Below are positions 43,252 through 51,431 of a stretch of DNA of 64,000 nucleotides, in pieces. Below the pieces are notes generated by a model. That model had not been told where the DNA came from. It ran no database searches and saw only the letters and a program-made list of their open reading frames with translations. Made by a program: the position numbers and the translations under genes. The first letter of the stretch is position 1; every line of letters begins with the position of its first letter. The stretch lies in assembly GCA_963708675.1 (NCBI GenBank), contig CAVPTO010000003.1:3968001-4032000 (forward strand), in the 5' to 3' direction. Source of the stretch: DATAXP01 sp963708675 (GTDB lineage Bacteria > Planctomycetota > Planctomycetia > Pirellulales > PNKZ01).

Positions 43252-43997
43252 TCTATGCCGCGCGGGGCGATGCCAAGGTCCATCCCCTCGCCGAAGTAGT
43301 ACTTGCGGGCTTCGGGATTGTTCAGAACCTCGTTCGGGCTGCCATGACAAAGCACGACCCCTGCACGAATCACGTAGCTGCGATCGGTGATCTGCAGCGT
43401 CTCGCGGACCTGGTGGTCGGTAATGAGAATCGAGATGCCGGTGTCGCGAAGATTGCGGATGATCACCTGGATGCTGGCAATCGTCACGGGATCGATGCCG
43501 GTAAACGGCTCATCGAAGAGGATCAGCTTCGGATCGGAAACGAGGCAGCGGGCGATTTCGAGCCGTCGCCGTTCACCACCCGAGAGGTTCATCGCCAACG
43601 ACTTGCGCAGCCGCGTGATGTCGAAACGTTCGAGCAGCTCGTCGCAGCGAAGGCGACGCGCTTTGCGCTCCATGCCGAGCATCTCCATCATGCCGAGCAG
43701 ATTTTTTTCGACCGTCAATTTGCGAAACACGCTGGACTCTTGAGCGAGATAGCCCATGCCGCCATCGCGAGCACGGCGGAACATTGGCCACGTGGTCACG
43801 TCGATATCGTTGAGCGTGACCTTGCCCGCATTGGGGGCGATCATGCCGCACGCCATGCGGAAGCTCGTCGTCTTGCCCGCGCCGTTGGGGCCAAGGAGGC
43901 CGACGATTTCGCCGCGTTCGACCATGAAATCGACGCCATCGACAACGCGCCTGCGGCCGTAGATCTTCACGAGTCCTTCGACTTTGAGCACCGACAT
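43245..43997 (-). CDS. lptB: LptB, lipopolysaccharide-export ABC ATPase
   Basis: ATPase of the LptB2FG complex that lifts lipopolysaccharide to the outer membrane. I start it at ATG 43997 because GGAGGG lies six bases upstream; the open frame extends further. 250 residues. Walker A GPNGAGKTT (36-44), LAQESSVFRKLTVEKNLLGM, the LptB-type signature NLSGGERRRLEIARCLVSDP, Walker B LILFDEPFTGIDP, and H-loop ILITDHQVRETL. The DITRLRKSLAMNLSGGE block is strongly LptB-like. LptF and LptG are not in the window. The stop codon is supplied by an intergenic repeat arm. Confidence 0.94.
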   Translation of the reverse strand: MSVLKVEGLVKIYGRRRVVDGVDFMVERGEIVGLLGPNGAGKTTSFRMACGMIAPNAGKVTLNDIDVTTWPMFRRARDGGMGYLAQESSVFRKLTVEKNLLGMMEMLGMERKARRLRCDELLERFDITRLRKSLAMNLSGGERRRLEIARCLVSDPKLILFDEPFTGIDPVTIASIQVIIRNLRDTGISILITDHQVRETLQITDRSYVIRAGVVLCHGSPNEVLNNPEARKYYFGEGMDLGIAPRGIDA

Positions 43998-44020
43998 GGT
44001 CGTCCCTCCGTGGACGTATC

Positions 44021-44077
44021 GTTTAGCCGGCGAACTTACTCGCCGCGCGAAGCGAGTCGCAAGCGACACGGCCAAAC
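44021..44077. repeat. Degenerate TTAGCCG-family hairpin
   Basis: GTTTAGCCG (44021-44029) pairs imperfectly with CGGCCAAAC (44069-44077), with GTCGCAAGCGAC between. It ends one base before the stop of the first signal peptidase (44079). Confidence 0.7.
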
Positions 44078-44078
44078 G

Positions 44079-45677
44079 TCATCGAATGAATCGCATCTTC
44101 GCGAAGTTAGGTATCCATTGCAGCATCGGCGGTAGATGAATGTTCGTGCCGGGAATCGTATCCAACGCGTGCGGCCAATAGACGAACATCGCCTTACCAA
44201 TGAGCAGCTCGCGCGTCACGTAATACTCGCCGTTGCCGTACATGTCGACGCGGTCCCACAGGCGGCTGTCTTTGCTCTGTGGACTGTTGTCGCCAAGCAT
44301 GAAGTACTGATCGCCGGCCAGCGGAAAGTCCATCGGCTCCTTGCTCCCCGCCTCGGGAAAGTGGGTGCGTGTCGTATCGCCGAATCGGTTGAGCTTATCG
44401 GGCGTGTAGTAGATGTCGCGAAGCGTTCGCAAGTGTCGCACGGTCGCCGCCACGCCTTCGACGGCGACTCCTGCCGGCGCGTAATCGCGTCGATCGTACT
44501 GTCGCCACGGCAGTTCGTATCGCGTCGACGCATCGAACGACAGCAACCGACCATCGACCCACACGAGCAGCTCGTCGTCGACGTTCGACATTCGCAAGCG
44601 GTACGCCGCCGGAGTCTTCACCGTCGTTTGCGCACGTGGATGAAACGAGGGCAGATCGTCAGCCGACAGCGTCGCCGTGCCGGTCGTGAGATCGAAGCGG
44701 CATTGGAAGGCGCGGCCGCCTTCGATGAGTTCCAGCGTCGCTTGTCCGCCCGAGCCGCGCAGATCGAGTTCGCACTCGACCGCGAGGTCACCGACCCACA
44801 ACAGGCCATGACCTTCTCTTATGCCCATGCCAGTGTCGTAGGCACAGAAGTCGTGAATTAACTTCGGCTGTATTTGGCTGAGCTGCTCGCGAGTCTGATC
44901 GCTTTGCGGTCGACTGATAAGAGCTTCCCAATCGCGCGACTCGGGATAACGGTGCTCGTATCGCAACCACGAGGCGCCAGTCGCCTTGCCATTGATTTCG
45001 AACGTGCGGCCGTCAACGCTCGACTTCCATGCTCCGTCGCCGCTGGTCGTCGGCGTCCAGCGCGGCGGCATGCCGAGCTTCAGCAATTCTTCTTGCGTGT
45101 GATCGTTGTCGTAAACCATCTGCAGCATCGCCAGCACTTTCGTCGGCGGCTTGCGCTGAATGACGAAGTCGGTCGTGCCGTCAGGCTTCGAGTAGATGTC
45201 GCCGTGGGCGATGCGCAGCGTTTCGCGAGGCAGCCCGACGATCCGTTTGATAAAGTTGGTCTTTGATTGAGCGGGATACTTGAAGACTGCCACGTCCCAT
45301 CGCTCGGGGTCGGCAAACTCGTACGGGAATTTCGAGACGATGATGCGATCGCCTTTGAACGAAGGCGGCACGTGATCGAAGTCGCGATGAAAATTGATCT
45401 CAAAGCGGCAATTCGGACACACGCAACTGTCAATGCCGTGGCGCGGGTCTTCCTTCACGCCGACCTGGAAGTTGAATCCGCACTCGGGACAGTCAATGTC
45501 CTTGTGCTGCCCCATCAGGGTCGGGGCCATCGAACCGGTCGGGATGACGAACGCCTCGGCCTCGAACGTGCGAAACAGGAACGCCAACACGAACGCGATG
45601 ACGATCGACTCGACCGTTTCGCGAATGCTGTCTTTATGCTCGTGAACGACGACGGCGTGCGAGGGCTTCTCTTTCAT
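44079..45677 (-). CDS. lepB: Signal peptidase I with zinc ribbon and large insert (paralogue 1)
   Basis: A 532-residue S26 peptidase, twice the usual bacterial length. The first membrane helix (20-40) leads into VIPTGSMAPTLMG with nucleophile S49; the general base is K144 in NFIKRIVGLP. The C-terminal box is YFMLGDNSPQSKDSR (458-472). Between S49 and K144 lies a zinc-ribbon-like pair, C63-P-E-C66 and C87-P-N-C90. From about 165 to 450 there is an insert that looks all-beta (ALTVR-type strands: LLVWVDGRLLSFD, ECELDLRGSGGQATLELIEG), reminiscent of a concanavalin/LamG jelly-roll. It cleaves Sec signal peptides at the outer face of the membrane. A shorter paralogue precedes it by 100 bases on the same strand. 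Confidence 0.88.
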   Translation of the reverse strand: MKEKPSHAVVVHEHKDSIRETVESIVIAFVLAFLFRTFEAEAFVIPTGSMAPTLMGQHKDIDCPECGFNFQVGVKEDPRHGIDSCVCPNCRFEINFHRDFDHVPPSFKGDRIIVSKFPYEFADPERWDVAVFKYPAQSKTNFIKRIVGLPRETLRIAHGDIYSKPDGTTDFVIQRKPPTKVLAMLQMVYDNDHTQEELLKLGMPPRWTPTTSGDGAWKSSVDGRTFEINGKATGASWLRYEHRYPESRDWEALISRPQSDQTREQLSQIQPKLIHDFCAYDTGMGIREGHGLLWVGDLAVECELDLRGSGGQATLELIEGGRAFQCRFDLTTGTATLSADDLPSFHPRAQTTVKTPAAYRLRMSNVDDELLVWVDGRLLSFDASTRYELPWRQYDRRDYAPAGVAVEGVAATVRHLRTLRDIYYTPDKLNRFGDTTRTHFPEAGSKEPMDFPLAGDQYFMLGDNSPQSKDSRLWDRVDMYGNGEYYVTRELLIGKAMFVYWPHALDTIPGTNIHLPPMLQWIPNFAKMRFIR

Positions 45678-45720
45678 ATACCCAAATATACTGCAACGAC
45701 GCTTGCACGCTAAAGGGCAC

Positions 45721-45781
45721 TTAGGCGCGTCGCTTAAGGCAGGTTCAACGGCCCCAAACGCGTCGCAAGCGACGCGGCTAA
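45721..45781. repeat. TTAGCCG-family hairpin, imperfect
   Basis: TTAGGCGCGTCGCTT (45721-45735) faces GTCGCAAGCGACGCGGCTAA (45762-45781), with some mismatches. The stop codon of signal peptidase 2 (TAG, 45778-45780) is inside the right arm, whose sequence equals that at 3001-3020. Confidence 0.8.
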
Positions 45782-47088
45782 CGAAACTCCCACACCGGCT
45801 CGCCCACCAGCAAGCTAGCAGTCACGATGCCGAACGACATATACCGGCTGTCGAGCGAGCGCGGACTGTTGTCGCCCAAGAGGAAGTACTCGTCGTCGCC
45901 CAGCGTGTACGGTTGAAACAGCGCCCTGCCCGGTGGGGCGTTGCCTTTCTGTCCGAGCACTGGAGGCACGGTGTAATACACGTCGCGCCATACGCGAAGT
46001 TGGTCGATCTCGACCGACCCTTGCACGAGGCCGATTGCAAACGGTTGGGCGCTCGGCTCGATCGAATTGCTCGACATATCTAAATCGAGTTGATACAGCG
46101 ATCGGCCGTCGAGCGCGATTTCATAACGCCGATCGATGAGTGAGACAACGAGCGCGTGCTCGTGGCTCTCTCCGAGTTTCAATTCTTGCGACGTAAGCAT
46201 GCGAAACCCCTGCCGTAGCTCGAATCGTTCCTGCAGGCCATCGAACGTGACGATGTACGGCGTCTTGCGATCCGTGGCGCGAATCGACCACGACGCTTTC
46301 GGAGCGAAACGCGCGCGACACGTCATCATCACGTCGCCGGTGGGATGCAGGTCTCGAATCGGGCTGGTCTGGTTATAGGCGTAGCGATCGGTGATCGGCC
46401 CTTCGACGAACTTGCCGGGCCCGCCTTGCCGTCGTTCGTTGTGATAGACGAGCCAATCGGTCGTCGCGTTTTCTCCCGAGCAGCGGAACGTGCCGCCGCT
46501 GGTCTCCCAATGACTGTCGGGGCCACCGCGCCACCGCGACTTCGCGCCTTTCTTGCCGCGCGGTGGATAGTCGGCATCGTGCACGAGAATCGCGATCGCT
46601 CGCTGCTCCTTGAGCGACTTGCGCACGAGATAGCCGTCGATGTACACATCGCCGTCGCGTAGCTGAATACGTTCGCCAGGCAGCCCGATGATCCGCTTGA
46701 CGCCGAACTCTTTCGACTGCTTCGGCATGCGAAGCGTGATCATGTCCCATCGTTGCGGAGGCTGCATGTCGACAATCGAACGCCACACGAGCACACGATC
46801 GCCGGAACGAATCCTGGCCGTCTCGAGTTCTTCGGAATGATCGCAGTTCGGGCAAACGACGATCTGCCCCTGCTTGAGTTGCCGCTCAGCCTCGATGGCG
46901 TACTCGAAACCGCAGTTCGCGCACGTCACGTCGCAATGCGTGCCCAACAGCGTCGGGGCCATCGAGCCGGTGAGAATGACGTGCCAGCGAGCGAGCCACG
47001 TCGTGGTGATCAGCAGGCCGATAAACAGCAGCACGACCGCCTCGACATACGGGCGGCCACGCGGCGGGCGACGAGGGCGAGTGCGCAT
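45778..47088 (-). CDS. lepB: Signal peptidase I with zinc ribbon and large insert (paralogue 2)
   Basis: A 436-residue paralogue of the next gene, in the same orientation. After a basic start (MRTRPRRPPRGRP) a membrane helix leads to ILTGSMAPTLLGT with nucleophile S42. The zinc-ribbon cysteines are C56-A-N-C59 and C79-P-N-C82, immediately after the nucleophile region. The general base is K131 in FGVKRIIGLPGER. The insert (about 175-390) is again all-beta: HALVVSLIDRRYEIALDGRS and FAIGLVQGSVEIDQLRVWRD. The final box is YFLLGDNSPRSLDSRY with GDN at 405-407. Divergence between paralogues suggests different substrates or regulation. Its stop codon lies in a repeat arm. Confidence 0.87.
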   Translation of the reverse strand: MRTRPRRPPRGRPYVEAVVLLFIGLLITTTWLARWHVILTGSMAPTLLGTHCDVTCANCGFEYAIEAERQLKQGQIVVCPNCDHSEELETARIRSGDRVLVWRSIVDMQPPQRWDMITLRMPKQSKEFGVKRIIGLPGERIQLRDGDVYIDGYLVRKSLKEQRAIAILVHDADYPPRGKKGAKSRWRGGPDSHWETSGGTFRCSGENATTDWLVYHNERRQGGPGKFVEGPITDRYAYNQTSPIRDLHPTGDVMMTCRARFAPKASWSIRATDRKTPYIVTFDGLQERFELRQGFRMLTSQELKLGESHEHALVVSLIDRRYEIALDGRSLYQLDLDMSSNSIEPSAQPFAIGLVQGSVEIDQLRVWRDVYYTVPPVLGQKGNAPPGRALFQPYTLGDDEYFLLGDNSPRSLDSRYMSFGIVTASLLVGEPVWEFR

Positions 47089-47102
47089 ACGATTTAGCCG
47101 AG

Positions 47103-47233
47103 CGAACCCCTCTCCCTTTGGGAGAGGGTGGCGGCGCAGCCGCCGGGTGAGGGCGGGGAGAAATAGAAGGTGGTTACCACTTCAACCCGCCCTCATCCGC
47201 CGCTTCGCGGCGCCTTCTCCCGGAGGGAGAAGG
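47103..47233. repeat. Composite inverted repeat (type CCCTCTCCCTTTGGGAGAGGG)
   Basis: Starts with the small hairpin TCTCCCTTTGGGAGA, then a GCGGCGCAGCCGC hairpin, GGGTGAGGGCGGG, and ends with CCGCTTCGCGG and TTCTCCCGGAGGGAGAA. GTGAGGGCGGG pairs with CCCGCCCTCAT. A near-copy lies at 57688-57856. It fills the gap between lepA and signal peptidase 2. Confidence 0.85.
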
Positions 47234-47251
47234 AATTGCATCGCAATCCGA

Positions 47252-48685
47252 TTACTGTTTGTCATTGCCCGTCTCGAGCACGGCCAAGAACGCCTTCTGC
47301 GGTATGTCGACCGAGCCGATCGACTTCATGCGTTTCTTGCCTTCGCGTTGCTTGGCCCACAGCTTGCGCTTGCGCGTGATGTCGCCGCCGTAGCACTTGG
47401 CCGTCACGTTCTTACGCATGGCGGAGATCGTTTCGCGGGCGATGATGCGACTGCCGACGGCCGCTTGGATCGCGATCTCGAACATGTGCCGATCGATTTC
47501 GCCGCGCAGCTTCTTGACGATCGCGCGGCCACGACGATCGGCGTCGCGACGATCGCAAATGATCGAGAGCGCGTCGATACGGTTGCCGCCGACGAGGATG
47601 TCCATGCGCACCAGCTCGGCGGGGAAATAGCCGATCAGCTCGTAGTCCATCGTGCCGTAACCACGCGTCACGCTCTTCAGCTTGTCGTGCATGTCGTAAA
47701 TGACTTCCGCGAGCGGCAGGTCGTAGATGAGCATCGCACGAGCGGGGCCGAGGTATTCGGTCCGCACGTACACGCCGCGTCGGTCGGTGCAAAGTTGCAT
47801 CACCGGCCCAATGTGATCGGCCGGCAGGATGAAACTCACGCGCACGATCGGCTGACGGAACTCTTCGATGATTCCGGCGTCGGGCACTTGTTGCGGATTG
47901 TAAATGCGCATCGTTTCGCCGGCCGTCGTGACGACTTCGTACGTCACGTTCGGAGCCGTTTGCACCAGGTCGAGATCAGCCTCTTGCTCGAGGCGCTGCT
48001 GCACGATCTCCATGTGCAACAGGCCGAGAAATCCGCAACGAAAGCCGAAGCCCAGCGCGTCGCTCGTCTCGGGCTCGAACTCGAAGCTGGGGTCGTTGAT
48101 CGACAGCTTCGTGAGCGACTCGCGCAGTTCTTCGAAGTCCTGACCGTCCGACGGATAGAGGCCACAGAACACCATACGCTTCGGCTCTTGATAGCCGGGC
48201 AGGGCGAGGGTGGGATCGCCAGGCGGCACGCTGACGGTGTCGCCGATGTGTACGGCGCTGATGCTTTTGATGTTGCAGATGAGATAGCCGACTTGGCCGG
48301 CTTGCAGCGTTTCGCATGGACGTCGCTGCGGCACGAACTGCCCGAGTTCGAGCACCTCGTGCACCGCGCCCGTCTTGAGAAACCTGATCTTTTGTCCCTT
48401 CGTCACCGTGCCGTTCATCAGACGAACGTACGTGATCGCGCCACGGAATTCGTCGTAGTGCGAGTCAAAAACCATCGCTTGCAGCGTGGCTTTGGGATCG
48501 CCGGCTGGTGGCGGGACGCGATCGACGATGGCCTCGAGCAAGTCTTCGACACCGACACCAGTCTTGCCGCTGCAACGCAACACCTCGAACGGGTCGATGG
48601 CGAGCGTGGACTCCATTTCTTGAATGACTTCGTCGGGCCGCGCGTGCGTGAGGTCGACCTTGTTGAGGACCGGGATGATCTTCAA
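47252..48685 (-). CDS. lepA: LepA/EF4 elongation factor, C-terminal part (frameshifted)
   Basis: Ribosome-associated GTPase that promotes back-translocation or initiation fidelity. This 477-residue stretch begins within G-domain residues LKIIPVLNKVDLTHARPDE (the NKxD guanine-specificity motif). It contains domain II (GTVTKGQKIRFLKTGAVHEV), domains III and V (GFRCGFLGLLHMEIVQQRLE), and the EF4-specific C-terminal domain (NVTAKCYGGDITRKRKLWAK). The N-terminal GTPase part (48682-49068) is in another frame because one base is missing near 48690. With the base restored the protein is about 605 residues, normal for LepA. Confidence 0.93.
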   Translation of the reverse strand: MKIIPVLNKVDLTHARPDEVIQEMESTLAIDPFEVLRCSGKTGVGVEDLLEAIVDRVPPPAGDPKATLQAMVFDSHYDEFRGAITYVRLMNGTVTKGQKIRFLKTGAVHEVLELGQFVPQRRPCETLQAGQVGYLICNIKSISAVHIGDTVSVPPGDPTLALPGYQEPKRMVFCGLYPSDGQDFEELRESLTKLSINDPSFEFEPETSDALGFGFRCGFLGLLHMEIVQQRLEQEADLDLVQTAPNVTYEVVTTAGETMRIYNPQQVPDAGIIEEFRQPIVRVSFILPADHIGPVMQLCTDRRGVYVRTEYLGPARAMLIYDLPLAEVIYDMHDKLKSVTRGYGTMDYELIGYFPAELVRMDILVGGNRIDALSIICDRRDADRRGRAIVKKLRGEIDRHMFEIAIQAAVGSRIIARETISAMRKNVTAKCYGGDITRKRKLWAKQREGKKRMKSIGSVDIPQKAFLAVLETGNDKQ

Positions 48686-49068
48686 GTTGTGCCCATAGCG
48701 GCGTACGCGTTGGCGACGGTCTGCGCTTCAACGCCCTGAAACGCATCGACGAGCAGCAGCGCCCCTTCGCAGCACGCGAGGCTGCGCGAAACTTCGTAGT
48801 GAAAGTCGACGTGCCCCGGCGTGTCGACGAGGTTCAACTCGAACTCTTCAGCGTTCTTCCCCTCGCCGCGACGATAGCGCATGCACACGGCGCGGGCCTT
48901 GATGGTGATGCCGCGCTGTCGCTCGAGTTCCATGTCGTCGAGCAGTTGGTCTTGCATCTCGCGCTTAGCCACGGTGCCGGTCTTCTCGATGAGCCGGTCG
49001 GCCAACGTGCTCTTGCCGTGGTCGATATGCGCGACGATGCAGAAGTTGCGGATATGCGCGTTGTCCAA
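48682..49068 (-). CDS. lepA: LepA/EF4 elongation factor, N-terminal GTPase part (frameshifted)
   Basis: From ATG 49068: HIRNFCIVAHIDHGKSTLAD (P-loop AHIDHGKS), switch I RGITIKARAVCMRYR, and G3 DTPGHVDFHYEV. It reads ANAYAAMG and then TT-stop. The family sequence continues AMGHNLKIIPVLNK: GGC ACA ACT TGA should be GGC CAC AAC TTG, so one C is missing. The C-terminal part is the preceding entry. Confidence 0.93.
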   Translation of the reverse strand: MDNAHIRNFCIVAHIDHGKSTLADRLIEKTGTVAKREMQDQLLDDMELERQRGITIKARAVCMRYRRGEGKNAEEFELNLVDTPGHVDFHYEVSRSLACCEGALLLVDAFQGVEAQTVANAYAAMGTT

Positions 49069-49089
49069 CTTTTACCTCTGACGAAAAGG

Positions 49090-49192
49090 AACCACAGATG
49101 CACACGGATGAACACAGATAAGACGAAATTCCGGCAGAACTGTCTCGAAGCGATTCCCTTTCATCTGTGTTTATCCGTGTGCATCTGTGGTT
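49090..49192. repeat. Inverted repeat, CCACAGATGCACACGGATG family
   Basis: Arms 49090-49121 and 49161-49192 are complementary over about 30 bases with one mismatch inside and a few at the far end. The right arm abuts the stop codon of the glucokinase gene at 49193. I recall the CCACAGATG...CACGGAT pattern as a common dispersed element in planctomycete and verrucomicrobial genomes. Confidence 0.9.
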
Positions 49193-50233
49193 TTATTTCT
49201 GTGTTCTCATTCGACGATATTCGGCACGCGCCAGCCCGGCCGCGCCAATGTATCCGGCATCGCCTCCGAGCGTAGCGTATACGATTGGCGTCTTCGCGGG
49301 GGTCGGAAAGGCTCGCCGCTGCACTTCGTCACGTATTCGCTGGATGAATGCTCGGCCCAGCGGCGTCGTATCGCGACCGAACGTCATCGCGCCACCGATC
49401 ACAAAACAGCTTGGATCGATCGTGTGCAAAAACGTCACGCAGCCGACGCCGATGTAGCGAGCCGTGTCCATCACCAGTTCCATCGCCAGCGGGTCGCCAG
49501 CCTCGGCCTCTTGGGCGACCACGAGTGGCGTCAACGATTCCCCCTTTTCGCGTCGCTTGACGAGTGAACTCTTTCGACCATCGTCGAGCGCCTCGCAAGT
49601 TCGCTTCATCAGCGCCGTCGCGCTGGCGTATGCTTCGAGGTGACCGGTTTGGCCGCACTCGCAACGTCGGGCGTCGTCGTGGTAATCGATGATCGTGTGC
49701 CCAAGCTCGGCCCCGTGACTATTCTTTCCATCGATCGACCGATCGTCCACGATGATCCCGCCGCCGATGCCTGTGCCGAGCGTGACCATCACGATGCTGT
49801 CGTGCTCACTGCCGCATCCGACCCAGAACTCACCGTAGGCGGCCGCCCCGGCATCGTTGGCGAACGTGATCTCCAGCGGACAGTGTTGTCGCACGCGCTC
49901 GACGATCGGAAAGTCCCACCAGCCTTGCATGTTCGGCGGCTCGAGCAACATGCCCGTCGGAATGTCCATCGTTCCGGGAGTGCCGAGGCCCAATCGCGTG
50001 ATGTCGGCCGGCGTGAGCTTCGCCTCTTTGATCGCTTGGAGAATCGCCGCTGCGATTGTTTTCGAGCCGCGTTCTGGGCCGGCAGGAACGTCGGTGGGAA
50101 TAGACACCCACGAGAGTGAACGCCCCAGATCGTCTACAACCCCGACTTTAACATTGGTCCCGCCGACATCCGCCCCGACGAAGAACGGAGGCTGGGCGTC
50201 TTTGTGAGAAATGAATTGTCGGTCGAGGGACAT
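49193..50233 (-). CDS. ROK-family glucokinase
   Basis: Phosphorylates glucose at C6 with ATP in the cytosol. 346 residues. The phosphate-1 motif is GADVGGTNVKVGVVD (20-34). The sugar-binding region includes PLEITFANDAGAAAYGEFWV, GTGIGGGIIVDDRSI and HGAELGHTIIDYHDDA. The zinc site is R-C-E-C-G-Q-T-G-H-L-E, the CxCGxxGH version seen in bacterial ROK glucokinases. No HTH domain precedes the kinase, so it is an enzyme rather than a ROK repressor. A MSLDRQFISH leader precedes it. Other ROK sugar kinases (fructokinase, NAG kinase) are not excluded. Confidence 0.9.
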   Translation of the reverse strand: MSLDRQFISHKDAQPPFFVGADVGGTNVKVGVVDDLGRSLSWVSIPTDVPAGPERGSKTIAAAILQAIKEAKLTPADITRLGLGTPGTMDIPTGMLLEPPNMQGWWDFPIVERVRQHCPLEITFANDAGAAAYGEFWVGCGSEHDSIVMVTLGTGIGGGIIVDDRSIDGKNSHGAELGHTIIDYHDDARRCECGQTGHLEAYASATALMKRTCEALDDGRKSSLVKRREKGESLTPLVVAQEAEAGDPLAMELVMDTARYIGVGCVTFLHTIDPSCFVIGGAMTFGRDTTPLGRAFIQRIRDEVQRRAFPTPAKTPIVYATLGGDAGYIGAAGLARAEYRRMRTQK

Positions 50234-50343
50234 GCCGAAATGCTAAAGGATTCGGGACCAATGCTGAATGGGAAAACCGCGGAACTCTGCTTGCACGGAG
50301 TCCAGGGAGGTACAATCTTAGTGAGACATTTGGGATGATACGC

Positions 50344-50601
50344 ATGTTTCGACCGGAAGATATTCAGACTCGCCTGCGGCAAAAACCGTTTCAGCCCTTG
50401 CGCATTATCTGCAGCGAGGGCTTGAGTTACGACGTCCACCATCCGGATCTCGTCCTGGTGGGAACACGCAGCATTGAAATCGGATTTGCTGCTCCAAATC
50501 GACCGACCATCTACGATAAGCTCGTGCGAGTCGCACTTGTGCACGTTGTCGGACTCGAGGATATCTCGACCTCGGCTGAGGCCTCGAACGGCGAAAGCTA
50601 G
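50344..50601 (+). CDS. Small conserved protein of unknown function
   Basis: An 85-residue protein. I prefer ATG 50344 (MFRPEDIQTRLRQKPFQPLR), with GGGA eight bases upstream, over ATG 50335. The opening, Q-P-F-x-P-L-R-I, then VRHPDLVLVG-like text (YDVHHPDLVLVGTRSIEIGF) and YDKLVRVALVHVVGLEDI, matches a small family I recall from planctomycetes and verrucomicrobia, all uncharacterised. Likely a single SH3-like beta-barrel. It is divergent from the ROK kinase and convergent with the DUF1080 gene. Confidence 0.7.
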   Translation: MFRPEDIQTRLRQKPFQPLRIICSEGLSYDVHHPDLVLVGTRSIEIGFAAPNRPTIYDKLVRVALVHVVGLEDISTSAEASNGES

Positions 50602-50615
50602 TGCATTTTTCCAGC

Positions 50616-51431
50616 CTACTCGTCGTAACCCTTGAGCCGCCGCACCCATACGTTGCGGAACCGGGTGGGATTTAGATGGTCCTGCAGGACGAGTTGCGTT
50701 TCGGTGGCGGCGCCGCCCGTCTCGGCGGCGTGATGCACAAGGATGCCGTTGTGGAAGACGGTGAGCCGCGCAGGCGAGACGATCTTCTTGGTGTCGGCGG
50801 GATCAAACTTCGGTGCGAGAAACACCATGTCGAACGTCTGCCATTCGCCGGGCTTGCGTGAGGCGTTCACCAACGGCGGAAAGCAATGGTAGATCGCTGC
50901 TGCCTGACCGTCGGCGTAGGTTTCGTTCTCGAACGAGTCGAGAATCTGCAATTCGACGTGACCGGGCAGCATCACTCCGCTGTTGCCGCGTGACTGTCCA
51001 TCGCCGTTCGGTTCGTACGGCGTCGCCCACTCGACGTGAATCTGGCAGTCGCCGAACTTCTCGTTCGAGATAATGTCACCGCTGCCTGGGACAACTTCGA
51101 CGAAATGCGTGTCGATCTTCCAAGTAGGCGCAGTGAGCGGCGAGCCTTTCTTGCCGCGCGGACGCATCTGAAAGGCAGACAAGTCGCCGCCGCCGATGAG
51201 CACGACGGCGTCGCTGGGCGGCGCGGCCGGGCCTTCGCAATCTTCCGGTTTGCCGGGATCGATGACGCGCGGCTTGGGCCGATTCTTATCGCCGATGCGC
51301 CACACGCCGCCCGGTGCGAACGGACGTTCGGGCTTCTTCGACGTCGACGACTTCGTCTTCTCGTCGCCGTTGGCGACGCTCAGCGCTGACGTTATCGCTA
51401 TCAGCACGACGAGCAAGGCGAATTGTCTCAT
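50616..51431 (-). CDS. Secreted DUF1080 (3-keto-disaccharide hydrolase family) protein
   Basis: A 271-residue exported protein with signal peptide 1-22 and a low-complexity KTKSSTSKKPERP linker. The DUF1080 domain (about 65-268) has the typical opening DAVVLIGGGDLSAFQ, then DIISNEKFGDCQIHVEWATP, RGNSGVMLPGHVELQILDSF, AAAIYHCFPPLVNASRKPGE WQTFDMVF and LQDHLNPTRFRNVWVRRL. Members have a concanavalin-like fold; some act as 3-keto-glucoside hydrolases. The start overlaps the stop of the Gfo/Idh/MocA gene by four bases, so the hydrolase and a 3-dehydrogenase are co-made, which fits a 3-keto-sugar pathway. Confidence 0.9.
   Translation of the reverse strand: MRQFALLVVLIAITSALSVANGDEKTKSSTSKKPERPFAPGGVWRIGDKNRPKPRVIDPGKPEDCEGPAAPPSDAVVLIGGGDLSAFQMRPRGKKGSPLTAPTWKIDTHFVEVVPGSGDIISNEKFGDCQIHVEWATPYEPNGDGQSRGNSGVMLPGHVELQILDSFENETYADGQAAAIYHCFPPLVNASRKPGEWQTFDMVFLAPKFDPADTKKIVSPARLTVFHNGILVHHAAETGGAATETQLVLQDHLNPTRFRNVWVRRLKGYDE

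Noticed and set aside
48682..48700. Programmed frameshift in lepA
   Set aside because: No slippery heptamer or downstream structure is evident, lepA is not known to be recoded, and a single missing C explains the break.
46874..48739. A 621-codon plus-strand frame across signal peptidase 2 and lepA
   Set aside because: Runs through two strongly supported genes and a multi-hairpin repeat; the product has no domain.
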